Of a stretch of 8,360 bases of DNA, positions 1-6,757 are shown piece after piece (within the stretch, counting starts at the first letter, position 1; every line of letters begins with the position of its first letter). A model generated the notes under the pieces. The model was not told the DNA's origin and did no database searches. It worked only from the letters and a program-made list of their open reading frames with translations. Source of the stretch: JAOUEA01 sp046732015. GTDB taxonomy: Bacteria > Actinomycetota > UBA4738 > HRBIN12. The stretch lies in the NCBI GenBank assembly GCA_046732015.1, contig JBKPMF010000062.1, positions 1 through 8,360 on the forward strand, read 5' to 3'. Made by a program: the position numbers and the translations under genes.

Positions 1-204
1 GTGCTGGCCGACGGCACCCCGGGCGCCCGGTTCACCTTCGTCGGCGTCGACCCGGAGTCCGGCGGGTCGATCGAAGGCGAGGTCACCGCCGTGGTCGATC
101 CCTCGGGCCGGGGCGCGGTCTTCGTCGGGCTCGGCCCCGAAGGCTCCCTCGCGTTCATCGACGGCGACATCCACACGATGGTCGATCAAGCCGAGGTGAC
201 CTGA
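1..204 (+). CDS. 3' end of an unrecognised protein (partial)
   Basis: An open frame runs from the window edge to a TGA at 202-204, giving at least 67 residues. The first codon is GTG, but the gene could equally begin upstream, so the true start is not visible. The peptide is acidic and glycine-rich and looks like a short beta-strand-rich soluble segment. There is no signal peptide, membrane segment or motif that I recognise. The reading is supported by its tight junction with the next gene: the stop is followed two bases later by the protease start, and that gene's Shine-Dalgarno lies inside this frame. The two are probably co-transcribed. No function is proposed. Confidence 0.55.
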   Translation: MLADGTPGARFTFVGVDPESGGSIEGEVTAVVDPSGRGAVFVGLGPEGSLAFIDGDIHTMVDQAEVT

Positions 205-206
205 CC

Positions 207-1421
207 GTGACCGTGGCCTCCCGCCGAACGTTCCGGCGTTCGAGCCTGCATCACGTGGGGTTCTTCCAGCCACGGCAGCCCGCGTTCTGGTTGTACGTTG
301 CCATCGTCGTGGCGACGGGCTTGGTGGCGCTCGCCGAGCAAAGCTTCTATCGGAACATCTCCGCCTCGGGATGGGCGCTGTCCTGGTTGCTGCTGGCCCT
401 CTACGCCTTGCCGGTGTTCCTGGTCGTCTACTTCCTGGACCTCTACGAGCGCGAGCCGTTGTCGCTCGTCGCCGCGGCCCTGGTGTGGGGCGCGGTCGCG
501 GCCACCACGCTGTCGGCGATCGGCAACCTCGGATGGGGGCTCACGGTCGCCAGGGTGGGAGGTCCCGAGTTCGCGGCGCGCTGGACCGCCGCGCTCACCG
601 CGCCGTTCGTCGAGGAGACCTTGAAGGGCTGTGGCGTCGTGTTGATCTACCTGATCGCGCGCGACGAGATCGACGACGTGATGGACGGGTTCGTCTACGG
701 GGCCGTGTGCGGCCTGGGATTCGCGATCGTCGAGGACGTCTTCTACTTCATGAGCGTGTTCGGCGGCCAGCCGGCCGGCGTGTTGCAGGGGTTCTTCCTT
801 CGGGTGGTGGCGAGCGGTCTGTACTCGCACGTGCTCTACACCGGGCTGGTGGGCATGGCCGTCGGGGTGGTGGTCTCGCGCCGCGCCACCGAACCGCTGG
901 CCCGTCGTCTGTGGATCGCGGCCGGTCTGTGTGCCCTGGCGGTGTTCGGTCACTTCCTGTGGAACTCCCCGTTGCTCGACTTCTTCCCTGCGGAGCCCTG
1001 GACCGGCGCCGATTGGCTGATGGTGCCGGTCGCGACGGCGGTCAAAGGGCTGCCGCTGCTCGCGTTCGTGGGTATCGCGGTCTGGCTCGCCCGGCGTCGG
1101 GAACAGCGCTGGTTGCAGGCCTCCCTCTCGGGGGAGGTCGGACTCGACGGCATCTCGGCCGAGGAGCTGGTGGTGCTCGCCTCGCCCAAGCGCCGTCGCG
1201 CCGCCCGTGCGCAGATGCGACGGCGCGCGGGGTCGCGGGCGTCCTCGCTCCTGCATCGGCTCCAACGCGAACAGGTGAATCTCGCCATGGTGGCCTCCAG
1301 GGTGCCCGACGATCGGGATCCCGCCCTGATGCGGCAACGGGAGTACTGCCGATCCCTGCGCGATGCCCTCCAGGCGATCCCCGGCGCCGCGCCCGCCCAG
1401 GCGGCGAGCGGCGGCGGGTAG
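207..1421 (+). CDS. PrsW-family intramembrane metalloprotease
   Basis: This 404-residue polytopic membrane protein belongs to the PrsW group of glutamate/histidine metalloproteases. The founding member, Bacillus PrsW, cleaves the anti-sigma factor RsiW; the substrate here is unknown. About eight hydrophobic segments lie between residues 28 and 294. Family motifs are present: EETLK at 136-140, the GFAIVED stretch ending in E176-D177, the conserved His208 in SHVLY, and His249 in GHFLWN. These are the expected metal-binding and catalytic positions. Residues about 295-404 form a hydrophilic, arginine-rich tail, probably cytoplasmic, which the much shorter Bacillus protein lacks. The GTG start at 207 was chosen because GAGGTGA at 193-199 is a good Shine-Dalgarno seven bases upstream. 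The stop codon TAG doubles as part of the next gene's -10 box. Confidence 0.85.
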   Translation: MTVASRRTFRRSSLHHVGFFQPRQPAFWLYVAIVVATGLVALAEQSFYRNISASGWALSWLLLALYALPVFLVVYFLDLYEREPLSLVAAALVWGAVAATTLSAIGNLGWGLTVARVGGPEFAARWTAALTAPFVEETLKGCGVVLIYLIARDEIDDVMDGFVYGAVCGLGFAIVEDVFYFMSVFGGQPAGVLQGFFLRVVASGLYSHVLYTGLVGMAVGVVVSRRATEPLARRLWIAAGLCALAVFGHFLWNSPLLDFFPAEPWTGADWLMVPVATAVKGLPLLAFVGIAVWLARRREQRWLQASLSGEVGLDGISAEELVVLASPKRRRAARAQMRRRAGSRASSLLHRLQREQVNLAMVASRVPDDRDPALMRQREYCRSLRDALQAIPGAAPAQAASGGG

Positions 1422-1424
1422 GCT
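1419..1424 (+). promoter_or_regulatory. Candidate -10 box for a leaderless meaB transcript
   Basis: TAGGCT is followed by seven bases and then the ATG at 1432. A start site at the usual distance from a -10 box would therefore fall on or beside the start codon, and no Shine-Dalgarno is present. The same arrangement occurs before three other genes in this window. No convincing -35 box was seen. The first three bases are also the stop codon of the protease gene. Confidence 0.5.
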
Positions 1425-1431
1425 GCGACCG

Positions 1432-2367
1432 ATGGAGGTCGACGAACTCGTCCGAGGTGTGCTGGCGCGCGAACGGCGCGCGGTGGCCCGCGCGATCTCG
1501 GCCGTCGAGGACGGCGACGCCGACCTGGAGTCGCTCTCCGCGGGCCTGTATCCACGCACCGGCGCAGCCGTGACGATCGGTCTGACCGGGGCGCCGGGGG
1601 TGGGCAAGTCGACGCTCGCGGCCGGGTTGGTGGGTGCCGCGCGGACCCGTGATCTCCCCGTCGCCGTGCTGGCGGTCGACCCCACCTCCCCGTACACCGG
1701 CGGGGCGCTGCTGGGCGATCGCGTCCGCATGCAAGAGCATGCCACCGACCCCGGCGTGTTCATCCGGTCGATGGCTACCCGGGGACATCTCGGCGGCATG
1801 GCGCTGGCGGCTCCTGAAGCGGTCAGGATCCTGGACGCAGCTGGGTACGAACGCGTCGTGGTCGAAACCGTGGGGGTTGGCCAGGCCGAGGTCGACGTGG
1901 CGGCTGCCACCGACACCGCGGTGGTCGTGCTTGCCCCCGGTCTGGGCGACGCCGTGCAGATGGCGAAGGCCGGGATCCTCGAGGTCGCCGACATCTTCGT
2001 CGTCAACAAGGCCGATCGCGATGGAGCGCCTGAGGTCGTCCGGGAACTCCGCCAGATGCTGCACCTCGGAGCGGCCCGCGACTGGGATCCGCCGGTCCTC
2101 ACCGCCTCGGCATCTCAGGGCGAGGGCATCGAAGAGCTGTGGGAGGCGATCGAATCGCATCGCGATCACCTGGCGGCGTCCGGGGCCCTCGCGGCCAAGC
2201 GGCGGTCCCGGTTGATCCGCGAGGTGGAGAGCCTGGCCGCCGAGCGGTTCCGGCTTCGGGCCGCCGAGGCCCTGCGCGCCGACCCCCAGCTGGCGGACGA
2301 GCTGGAGGCCCGCCGTCTCGATCCCTACCGCGCTGCCGCTATGCTGGCTTCCCGGGCCGCGGAGTAG
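1432..2367 (+). CDS. meaB: MeaB/ArgK-type P-loop GTPase, acyl-CoA mutase chaperone
   Basis: This 311-residue G3E-type GTPase is of the family that loads and protects the adenosylcobalamin cofactor of acyl-CoA mutases, gating cofactor delivery and helping remove damaged cofactor. Visible motifs are the P-loop GAPGVGKST at 53-61, the VDPTSPYTGGALLGDR stretch at 82-97, ETVGVGQ at 145-151 (the family's switch region) and NKAD at 192-195 for guanine recognition. The C-terminal part (about 250-311) is charged and helical, as expected for the dimerisation extension. Length is normal for a stand-alone MeaB. An upstream in-frame start at 1363 exists, but its extension lies inside the protease gene and is arginine/proline-rich. 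The ATG at 1432 fits the family N-terminus and the leaderless promoter. The mutase subunit follows after 41 bases, which strongly supports the chaperone role. Confidence 0.93.
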   Translation: MEVDELVRGVLARERRAVARAISAVEDGDADLESLSAGLYPRTGAAVTIGLTGAPGVGKSTLAAGLVGAARTRDLPVAVLAVDPTSPYTGGALLGDRVRMQEHATDPGVFIRSMATRGHLGGMALAAPEAVRILDAAGYERVVVETVGVGQAEVDVAAATDTAVVVLAPGLGDAVQMAKAGILEVADIFVVNKADRDGAPEVVRELRQMLHLGAARDWDPPVLTASASQGEGIEELWEAIESHRDHLAASGALAAKRRSRLIREVESLAAERFRLRAAEALRADPQLADELEARRLDPYRAAAMLASRAAE

Positions 2368-2393
2368 GCCGCGGCCGACCGGCATCTCATCGC

Positions 2394-2398
2394 AGGGA
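2394..2398 (+). promoter_or_regulatory. Shine-Dalgarno that supports the mutase GTG start
   Basis: AGGGA lies ten bases before the GTG at 2409. It is a modest match, but it is the best site in the 41-base gap after meaB. It supports a 550-residue protein instead of the longer open frame that begins inside meaB at 2139. Confidence 0.4.
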
Positions 2399-2408
2399 CG
2401 CGACCCAC

Positions 2409-4061
2409 GTGACCGACACCCGCCATCGCACCCAACGCACCGACGACGCCGTCGCCGCCGAGCGTTCGCATCGAACCCTCTCCGGTGAACCCGTGCCCGA
2501 GATCGCCACCGCCGAGGACCTGGCCTCCTGGGATCCCGACGAACGCCTGGGCCGTCCGGGGGAGTTCCCGTTCACGCGTGGGGTCTACCCATCGATGTAC
2601 CGGGGCCGCCTGTGGACCATGCGGCAGTTCGCCGGTTTCGGCACGCCCGCCGAGACCAACGCGCGGTACCGCTTCCTGCTGGCCCAGGGCCAGGGCGGGC
2701 TCAGCGTCGCCTTCGACATGCCCACCCTGATGGGGCTGGACTCCGACGACCCTCGCAGCGAGGGCGAGGTGGGACGCTGCGGCGTGGCGACCGATTCCCT
2801 CGACGATTTCGAGACGCTGTTCGATTCGATCCCCTTGGGCGACATCAGCACTTCGATGACGATCAGCGGGCCGGCCACCGTGGCGTTCGCGTTCTTCTTG
2901 GCCACGGCGGAGCGCCAAGGGGTGGCGTGGGATCAGCTCGACGGCACGCTGCAGACCGACATCCTCAAGGAGTACATCGCGCAGAAGGAATGGATCTTCC
3001 CGCCGCGTCCGCACCTGCGGCTGATCGGCGACCTGATGGCCTTCTGTGCCGAGCGGTGCCCCAAGTTCCATCCCGTGAGCGTGAGCGGCTATCACATCCG
3101 CGAGGCCGGAGCGACGGCGGCACAGGAGCTGGCGTTCACGCTGGCCGACGGGTTCGGCTACGTCGAACTCGGCCAGCGCCGCGGCCTCGACGTGGATCGC
3201 TTCTCCTCCGGCCTGTCGTTCTTCTTCAACAGCCACATCGACTTCTTCGAAGAGATCGCGAAGTTCCGGGCGGCCCGGCGCATCTGGGCGCGGTGGCTGC
3301 GTGATCGGTACGGCGCCACCGATCCCTCCGCGATGCGTCTGCGGTTCCACACGCAGACCGCCGGGGTCTCCAACACCGCGCAACAACCGATGAACAACGT
3401 GGTGCGAACGGCCGTCGAGGCCCTCGCCGCGGTGCTCGGGGGCACGCAGTCGCTGCACACCAACGCGCTCGATGAGGTGCTGGCCCTGCCGACCGAGGAC
3501 GCCGCCAAGCTCGCGCTGCGCACGCAGCAAGTGATCGCGTACGAGACCGGTGCGCCCGACACGATCGACCCGCTCGGGGGGTCCTACTTCGTCGAGACGA
3601 TGACCGACCGGATCGAGGCCCAGGCCGAGGAGATCTTCGCCCACATCGATGCGATGGGGGAGGGCTCGATGCTCGACGGCGTCCTGGCCGGGATCGAACA
3701 GGGCTGGTTCCAGCAGCGGATCGCCGACGCCGCCTTCGAGGAGCAGCGTCGCTACGAGACCGGCGACCTGGTGAAGGTGGGCGTGAACGCCTTCGTCGAG
3801 ACGGATGAAGCGCCGATCGACACCCTCGTGATCGGACCCGAGGCCGAGGTCGAGCAACGCGTGGCCGTCGGGCGGACCCGGGCCGAGCGCGACGATGCCG
3901 CCGCGAAGGCCGCGCTCGCCGACCTCGTCCGCGCGGCCGGCACCGACGAGAACCTGATCGATCCGATGGTCGAGTGCGCGCGAACCCGGTGCACGGAAGG
4001 CGAGATCGTGAGCGCCCTCGTCGGTGTGTTCGGCGACTACCGGGAGACCCCGCGCTTCTGA
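2409..4061 (+). CDS. B12-dependent acyl-CoA mutase large subunit, isobutyryl-CoA mutase-like
   Basis: This 550-residue TIM-barrel subunit of a coenzyme-B12-dependent carbon-skeleton mutase is clear from the stretches at residues 58-80, 96-110, 182-198, 223-236 and 310-350. The catalytic-site Tyr228-His229 (SGYH) matches Tyr243-His244 of Propionibacterium methylmalonyl-CoA mutase. Two substrate-contact positions set the subtype. Phe74 (RQF) sits where methylmalonyl-CoA mutase has Tyr89, and Gln192 (AQKEW) where it has Arg207. The 118-residue spacing is identical. Phe/Gln is the isobutyryl-CoA mutase pair. Ala101 replaces the Asp that marks 2-hydroxyisobutyryl-CoA mutase. Isobutyryl-CoA mutase interconverts isobutyryl- and butyryl-CoA, for example in valine and fatty-acid metabolism. 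There is no C-terminal B12-binding domain (DxHxxG), so a separate small subunit is needed and must be encoded elsewhere. Automatic annotation would probably say methylmalonyl-CoA mutase. The family is certain; the substrate is inferred. Confidence 0.9.
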   Translation: MTDTRHRTQRTDDAVAAERSHRTLSGEPVPEIATAEDLASWDPDERLGRPGEFPFTRGVYPSMYRGRLWTMRQFAGFGTPAETNARYRFLLAQGQGGLSVAFDMPTLMGLDSDDPRSEGEVGRCGVATDSLDDFETLFDSIPLGDISTSMTISGPATVAFAFFLATAERQGVAWDQLDGTLQTDILKEYIAQKEWIFPPRPHLRLIGDLMAFCAERCPKFHPVSVSGYHIREAGATAAQELAFTLADGFGYVELGQRRGLDVDRFSSGLSFFFNSHIDFFEEIAKFRAARRIWARWLRDRYGATDPSAMRLRFHTQTAGVSNTAQQPMNNVVRTAVEALAAVLGGTQSLHTNALDEVLALPTEDAAKLALRTQQVIAYETGAPDTIDPLGGSYFVETMTDRIEAQAEEIFAHIDAMGEGSMLDGVLAGIEQGWFQQRIADAAFEEQRRYETGDLVKVGVNAFVETDEAPIDTLVIGPEAEVEQRVAVGRTRAERDDAAAKAALADLVRAAGTDENLIDPMVECARTRCTEGEIVSALVGVFGDYRETPRF

Positions 4062-4086
4062 GCGACCAGCTGCCGAGATCGAGCGC

Positions 4087-4116
4087 TTGACGCTCACGGG
4101 AAGTCGGCGATATACA
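4087..4116 (+). promoter_or_regulatory. Sigma-70-type promoter of the cbiMNQO operon
   Basis: TTGACG at 4087-4092 and TATACA at 4111-4116 are separated by 18 bases, both close to consensus. Such an AT-rich -10 stands out in this GC-rich sequence. The predicted transcription start is near 4123, leaving a leader of about 70 bases before cbiM. The promoter sits in the gap after the mutase, so the importer can be transcribed independently of it. Confidence 0.65.
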
Positions 4117-4129
4117 GGAGTCGTCGGAA

Positions 4130-4155
4130 TCGCAACGAGTTGCAACTGCAACGAG
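4130..4155 (+). promoter_or_regulatory. Candidate Nur-type operator in the cbiM leader
   Basis: The 14-base palindrome GTTGCA-AC-TGCAAC occupies 4139-4152. It is preceded by another half-site, CGCAAC at 4131-4136. The octamer GCAACGAG is directly repeated at 4132-4139 and 4148-4155. The same GTTGCA-NN-TGCAAC core occurs at 7212-7225, just upstream of the Fur-family regulator gene. TTGCAA-like half-sites are known for the Streptomyces nickel regulator Nur, although I recall a longer half-site spacing there. The site lies just downstream of the predicted transcription start, where a bound repressor would block initiation or early elongation. Confidence 0.6.
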
Positions 4156-4160
4156 CTGCT

Positions 4161-4176
4161 CCGACGCGAGGGTCGG
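4161..4176 (+). other. Small hairpin in the cbiM leader
   Basis: CCGAC at 4161-4165 can pair with GTCGG at 4172-4176 around a six-base loop, six bases before the Shine-Dalgarno GGGAGG at 4182-4187. It is short and may be chance in GC-rich DNA. It does not resemble a cobalamin riboswitch, for which the leader is too short. Confidence 0.25.
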
Positions 4177-4192
4177 TCAACGGGAGGCACGG

Positions 4193-4888
4193 ATGCACAT
4201 CCCTGACGGGTTCATCAACGCGGGCGTGTCGGCGGCCGCGGGCGTTGTCTCGGCCGGTGGCATCGGCTACAGCCTCGTCAAGGCCAAGGAGACCCTGTCG
4301 GAGAAACTCGCCCCCATGGCGGGCCTGGTGGCCGCCTTCATCTTCGCGGTGCAGATGTTGAACTTCCCTGTCGCCGCGGGAACCAGTGGGCACCTGTTGG
4401 GTGGGTGCCTCGCCGCGATCCTGGTCGGACCCTATGCGGGGGCCGTCGCGGTCGCGGTGGTGCTGGTGGTGCAGGCGCTGTTGTTCGCCGACGGTGGGCT
4501 CACCGCGCTCGGGCTCAACGTGTTGAACATGGCCCTCATCACCTCGTTCGGCGGGTATGCGATCTTCCGGTTGGTCCGCGGCGTGTTGCCGGCGAACCGT
4601 GGATCGGTCGTGGCCGCCTCCGGGATCGCCGCGGCGCTCTCGGTGGTCCTGGCCGCCCTCGGGTTCGTCGTCGAGTACGCGATCGGCGGCAACGGCGGCG
4701 CGTCGATCACCACGGTGGCGACGGCCATGCTGGGCACGCACCTCCTGATCGGTATCGGCGAGGGCATCATCACGGCGCTCACGATCGGCGTGGTCCTGGG
4801 CGTTCGCCCAGACCTCGTCTACGGCGCCCAGGATCTGCTCCCCACCCTGCAGCTGCGTGATCCCTCCGTCCTCGCTGGGAGGCCGTGA
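4193..4888 (+). CDS. cbiM: CbiM/NikM, metal-binding membrane component of an ECF nickel/cobalt importer
   Basis: This 231-residue integral membrane S-component captures Ni2+ or Co2+ and passes it across the membrane when driven by CbiQ and CbiO. The N-terminus is the family hallmark MHIPDGF. In the solved NikM structure the metal is held by the Met1 amino group, by the His2 backbone and side chain, and by His67; here His2 and His67 (GTSGHLLGG, 63-71) are both present at exactly those positions. The conserved GLNVLNM (107-113) and GTHLLIGIGEG (181-191) regions are intact. About six or seven hydrophobic segments are visible. Because the N-terminus must bind metal, the ATG at 4193 is secure. GGGAGG at 4182-4187 gives a strong ribosome-binding site five bases upstream. 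Sequence alone does not decide nickel versus cobalt; the Nur-like regulation favours nickel. Confidence 0.93.
   Translation: MHIPDGFINAGVSAAAGVVSAGGIGYSLVKAKETLSEKLAPMAGLVAAFIFAVQMLNFPVAAGTSGHLLGGCLAAILVGPYAGAVAVAVVLVVQALLFADGGLTALGLNVLNMALITSFGGYAIFRLVRGVLPANRGSVVAASGIAAALSVVLAALGFVVEYAIGGNGGASITTVATAMLGTHLLIGIGEGIITALTIGVVLGVRPDLVYGAQDLLPTLQLRDPSVLAGRP
4877..4882 (+). promoter_or_regulatory. Shine-Dalgarno deciding the cbiN start
   Basis: GGGAGG lies five bases before the ATG at 4888 but only two before the GTG at 4885. It therefore favours the ATG, which gives a TGATG junction with the cbiM stop. The site lies inside the end of cbiM. Confidence 0.6.
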
Positions 4889-5250
4889 TGGCCGCGAGGC
4901 GAACCAACACCTGGGCGGTCGTGGTCGGCGGGCTCCTCGTGGCGCTCGGGTTGGCCTTCTTCGTGAGCCGGTTCGCCAGCAGCTCGCCCGACGGGCTCAA
5001 CAAGGTCGCGATCGACCAGGGGTTCGACGACACCCAGACGGATCACCCCGCGGCCGACGGCCCGTTCGCCGGCTACGGCGTGCAGGGCGTCGATGACCAG
5101 GGCCTGTCCACCGGGCTCGCCGGTATCGTCGGCGTCGCCGTCACCTTCGGCATCGGCCTCCTGCTCTTCGCCGTCGTCGGTCGCCGCAAGGCGACGGGTG
5201 GAGAGCGCGATGCCGCGGCGGCGACCGCCTCGTCCGGCTCCGCGCCGTGA
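4888..5250 (+). CDS. cbiN: PDGLE-type CbiN/NikN small membrane component
   Basis: This 120-residue protein has two transmembrane segments (about residues 9-27 and 76-98) around an extracytoplasmic loop, the topology of the CbiN/NikN accessory subunit. That subunit assists metal loading into CbiM/NikM. The loop begins with PDGLNKVA at 34-41, a variant of the PDGLE signature with Asn in place of Glu, and ends in the GYGVQGV region (62-68) typical of PDGLE-domain proteins. The C-terminal tail after residue 100 is low-complexity and Ala/Ser-rich. The ATG at 4888 overlaps the cbiM TGA by one base, and its own TGA overlaps the GTG of cbiQ, so translational coupling is likely. The GTG at 4885 is an alternative start that adds one residue. 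In many species this domain is fused to NikM; here it is separate. Confidence 0.85.
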   Translation: MAARRTNTWAVVVGGLLVALGLAFFVSRFASSSPDGLNKVAIDQGFDDTQTDHPAADGPFAGYGVQGVDDQGLSTGLAGIVGVAVTFGIGLLLFAVVGRRKATGGERDAAAATASSGSAP

Positions 5251-6008
5251 GCGGCGCCCACGCGCTCTTCGTCCACGGCGACAGCCTGATCCACCGCCTC
5301 CGGCCGGAATGCAAGTTGCTGGCCCAGGTCCTGTTCGTGTTCGCCGTCGTCGCCACGCCCCGCGAGGCGTTCTGGGCGTTCGGCGTCTACGTCGTGATGC
5401 TGGTGGTGCTCACCCAGCTGGCCGATCTCACGGTGGCCTTCGTCGCCAGGCGCCTGGTGATCGAGGTGCCGTTCGTGCTGTTCGCGGTGTTCCTGCCGCT
5501 GGTGGGCCAGGGGGAGCGGATCGACGTCCTCGGCCTGTCCCTGTCGGTCGAAGGCCTGTGGGCGATGTGGAACATCCTGATCAAAGGCACGATCGGCGTC
5601 GCGGCCAGCGTGATCCTGGCGGCCACCACGCCCGTCCCGGATTTCTTGCTCGGCTTGGAGCGTCTGCACCTGCCGTCGGTGTTCACGTCGATCACGGGGT
5701 TCATGATCCGGTACTCCGAGGTCATCTCGCAGGAGGCCCGGCGCATGAAGGTGGCGCGGGAGTCCCGCGGTTACGACGCCCGGTGGCTCTGGCAGGCGAA
5801 AGGCTTCGCGGCCTCGGCCGGCGCGCTGTTCATCCGCTCCTACGAGCGAGGGGAGCGCGTGCACCTGGCCATGATCTCCCGCGGCTTCGACGGTCGACTC
5901 CCCGAGGTCGATGACGGTCGCGCAGGCACCGGGCAGTGGGCGGCCGCTTTGAGCCTCCCGGCCGTGGCGACCGTGGTGTGCGTGCTCGCGTGGGCGGTGC
6001 GGCCATGA
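5247..6008 (+). CDS. cbiQ: CbiQ/NikQ, energy-coupling transmembrane component
   Basis: This 253-residue EcfT-type membrane protein links the substrate-binding CbiM to the ATPase CbiO. The N-terminal GDSLIHRLRPECKLL (11-25) is typical of the family. Hydrophobic segments lie at about 26-56, 62-86, 108-127 and 234-250. Two cytoplasmic coupling-helix motifs are present: one in the EARRMKVARESRG stretch at 163-175 and one ending in ERVHLAMISRG at 203-213. Both carry the Arg-Gly pair that docks on the ATPase grooves. The GTG start overlaps the cbiN stop (GTGA, 5247-5250), and the stop overlaps the cbiO ATG (ATGA, 6005-6008). No clear Shine-Dalgarno precedes it, so translation probably depends on coupling from cbiN. 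Length and composition are normal for the family. Confidence 0.92.
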   Translation: MSGAHALFVHGDSLIHRLRPECKLLAQVLFVFAVVATPREAFWAFGVYVVMLVVLTQLADLTVAFVARRLVIEVPFVLFAVFLPLVGQGERIDVLGLSLSVEGLWAMWNILIKGTIGVAASVILAATTPVPDFLLGLERLHLPSVFTSITGFMIRYSEVISQEARRMKVARESRGYDARWLWQAKGFAASAGALFIRSYERGERVHLAMISRGFDGRLPEVDDGRAGTGQWAAALSLPAVATVVCVLAWAVRP

Positions 6009-6757
6009 GCCACGCGCCGGCGCTCGAGGTCTCGCGTCTCGCCTTCGCCTATCCCGACGGCACCCAGGCGCTGTTCGGGATCGATCTCACGGTCGGCGTG
6101 GGCGAACGCGTCGCGCTCCTGGGTCCGAACGGTGCCGGCAAGACCACGCTCGTGATGCACCTGAACGGCATCAACGCGGCCCAGCACGGCTCGGTGCTGG
6201 TGGGCGGCCTGCCGGTCACCAAGGAGCACATGAAGGAGATCCGGCGGCGCGTCGGCATCGTGTTCCAGGATCCCGACGATCAGCTGTTCATGCCCACCGT
6301 CCGCGCCGATGTGGCGTTCGGGCCGGCCAACATGGGGGTGCGCGGTGACGACCTCGACGCGTGCGTCGAGCGCGCATTGCAGGCTGTGGGCATGGAGGAG
6401 TTCATCGACCGGCCGCCGCATCACCTGAGCTTCGGGCAACGCCGGCGCGTGGCGGTCGCCACGGTCCTGGCGATGGAACCCGAGATCCTCGTGCTGGACG
6501 AGCCGTCGTCGAACCTGGATCCCGCCGGCCGGCGCGAGCTGGCCGACATCCTGCGCTCCCTGCCCATCACCATGCTGATGGTGACCCACGATCTTCCGTA
6601 CGCGCTGGAGCTCTGCCCCAGGGCCCTGGTGATGAACGAAGGCGTGATGGTGGCCGACGGCCGGACCCGGGACATCCTGGCCGACGACGCGCTGATGGCG
6701 GCCAACCGCCTGGAGTTGCCCTTCGGCTTCTTCCCGGAGCGCGCGTTCGACGACTAA
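6005..6757 (+). CDS. cbiO: CbiO/NikO, ATPase component of the nickel/cobalt importer
   Basis: This 250-residue cytoplasmic ABC ATPase powers metal import. Motifs in order are Walker A GPNGAGKTT (40-48), the Q-loop in FQDPDDQLF (87-95) characteristic of energy-coupling ATPases, the signature LSFGQ (141-145, a variant of LSGGQ), Walker B ILVLDEP (161-167) with catalytic Glu166, and the H-loop His195. A single ATPase gene suggests a homodimer. The ATG at 6005 overlaps the cbiQ stop by four bases, so translation is coupled; a longer frame from 5936 lies inside cbiQ and is rejected. It is the last gene of the operon. Its TAA (6755-6757) overlaps the regulator's stop codon on the other strand, and there is no terminator between them. 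Confidence 0.94.
   Translation: MSHAPALEVSRLAFAYPDGTQALFGIDLTVGVGERVALLGPNGAGKTTLVMHLNGINAAQHGSVLVGGLPVTKEHMKEIRRRVGIVFQDPDDQLFMPTVRADVAFGPANMGVRGDDLDACVERALQAVGMEEFIDRPPHHLSFGQRRRVAVATVLAMEPEILVLDEPSSNLDPAGRRELADILRSLPITMLMVTHDLPYALELCPRALVMNEGVMVADGRTRDILADDALMAANRLELPFGFFPERAFDD

Noticed and set aside
186..2102. Minus-strand open frame of 638 codons opposite the protease and meaB genes
   Set aside because: It is an antisense shadow typical of GC-rich coding DNA. Its Arg/Ser/Pro-rich translation has no domain, and the plus-strand genes have clear motifs.
1432..4061. A single fused IcmF-type mutase
   Set aside because: meaB ends in a clear TAG at 2365-2367, the mutase is in another frame with its own start, and no cobalamin-binding domain is present.
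4081..4095. Hairpin GAGCG/CGCTC as a terminator for the mutase gene
   Set aside because: The stem is only five pairs with no T-run, and it overlaps the -35 box of the cbiM promoter.
2325..4190. Minus-strand open frame of 621 codons opposite the mutase gene
   Set aside because: Its His/Gly/Arg-rich translation has no recognisable motif. It mirrors the mutase frame, which is unmistakable.
4062..4192. Cobalamin riboswitch before cbiM
   Set aside because: The whole gap is 131 bases, with about 70 after the predicted transcription start. That is too short for the roughly 200-base element, and no B12-box-like sequence was seen.
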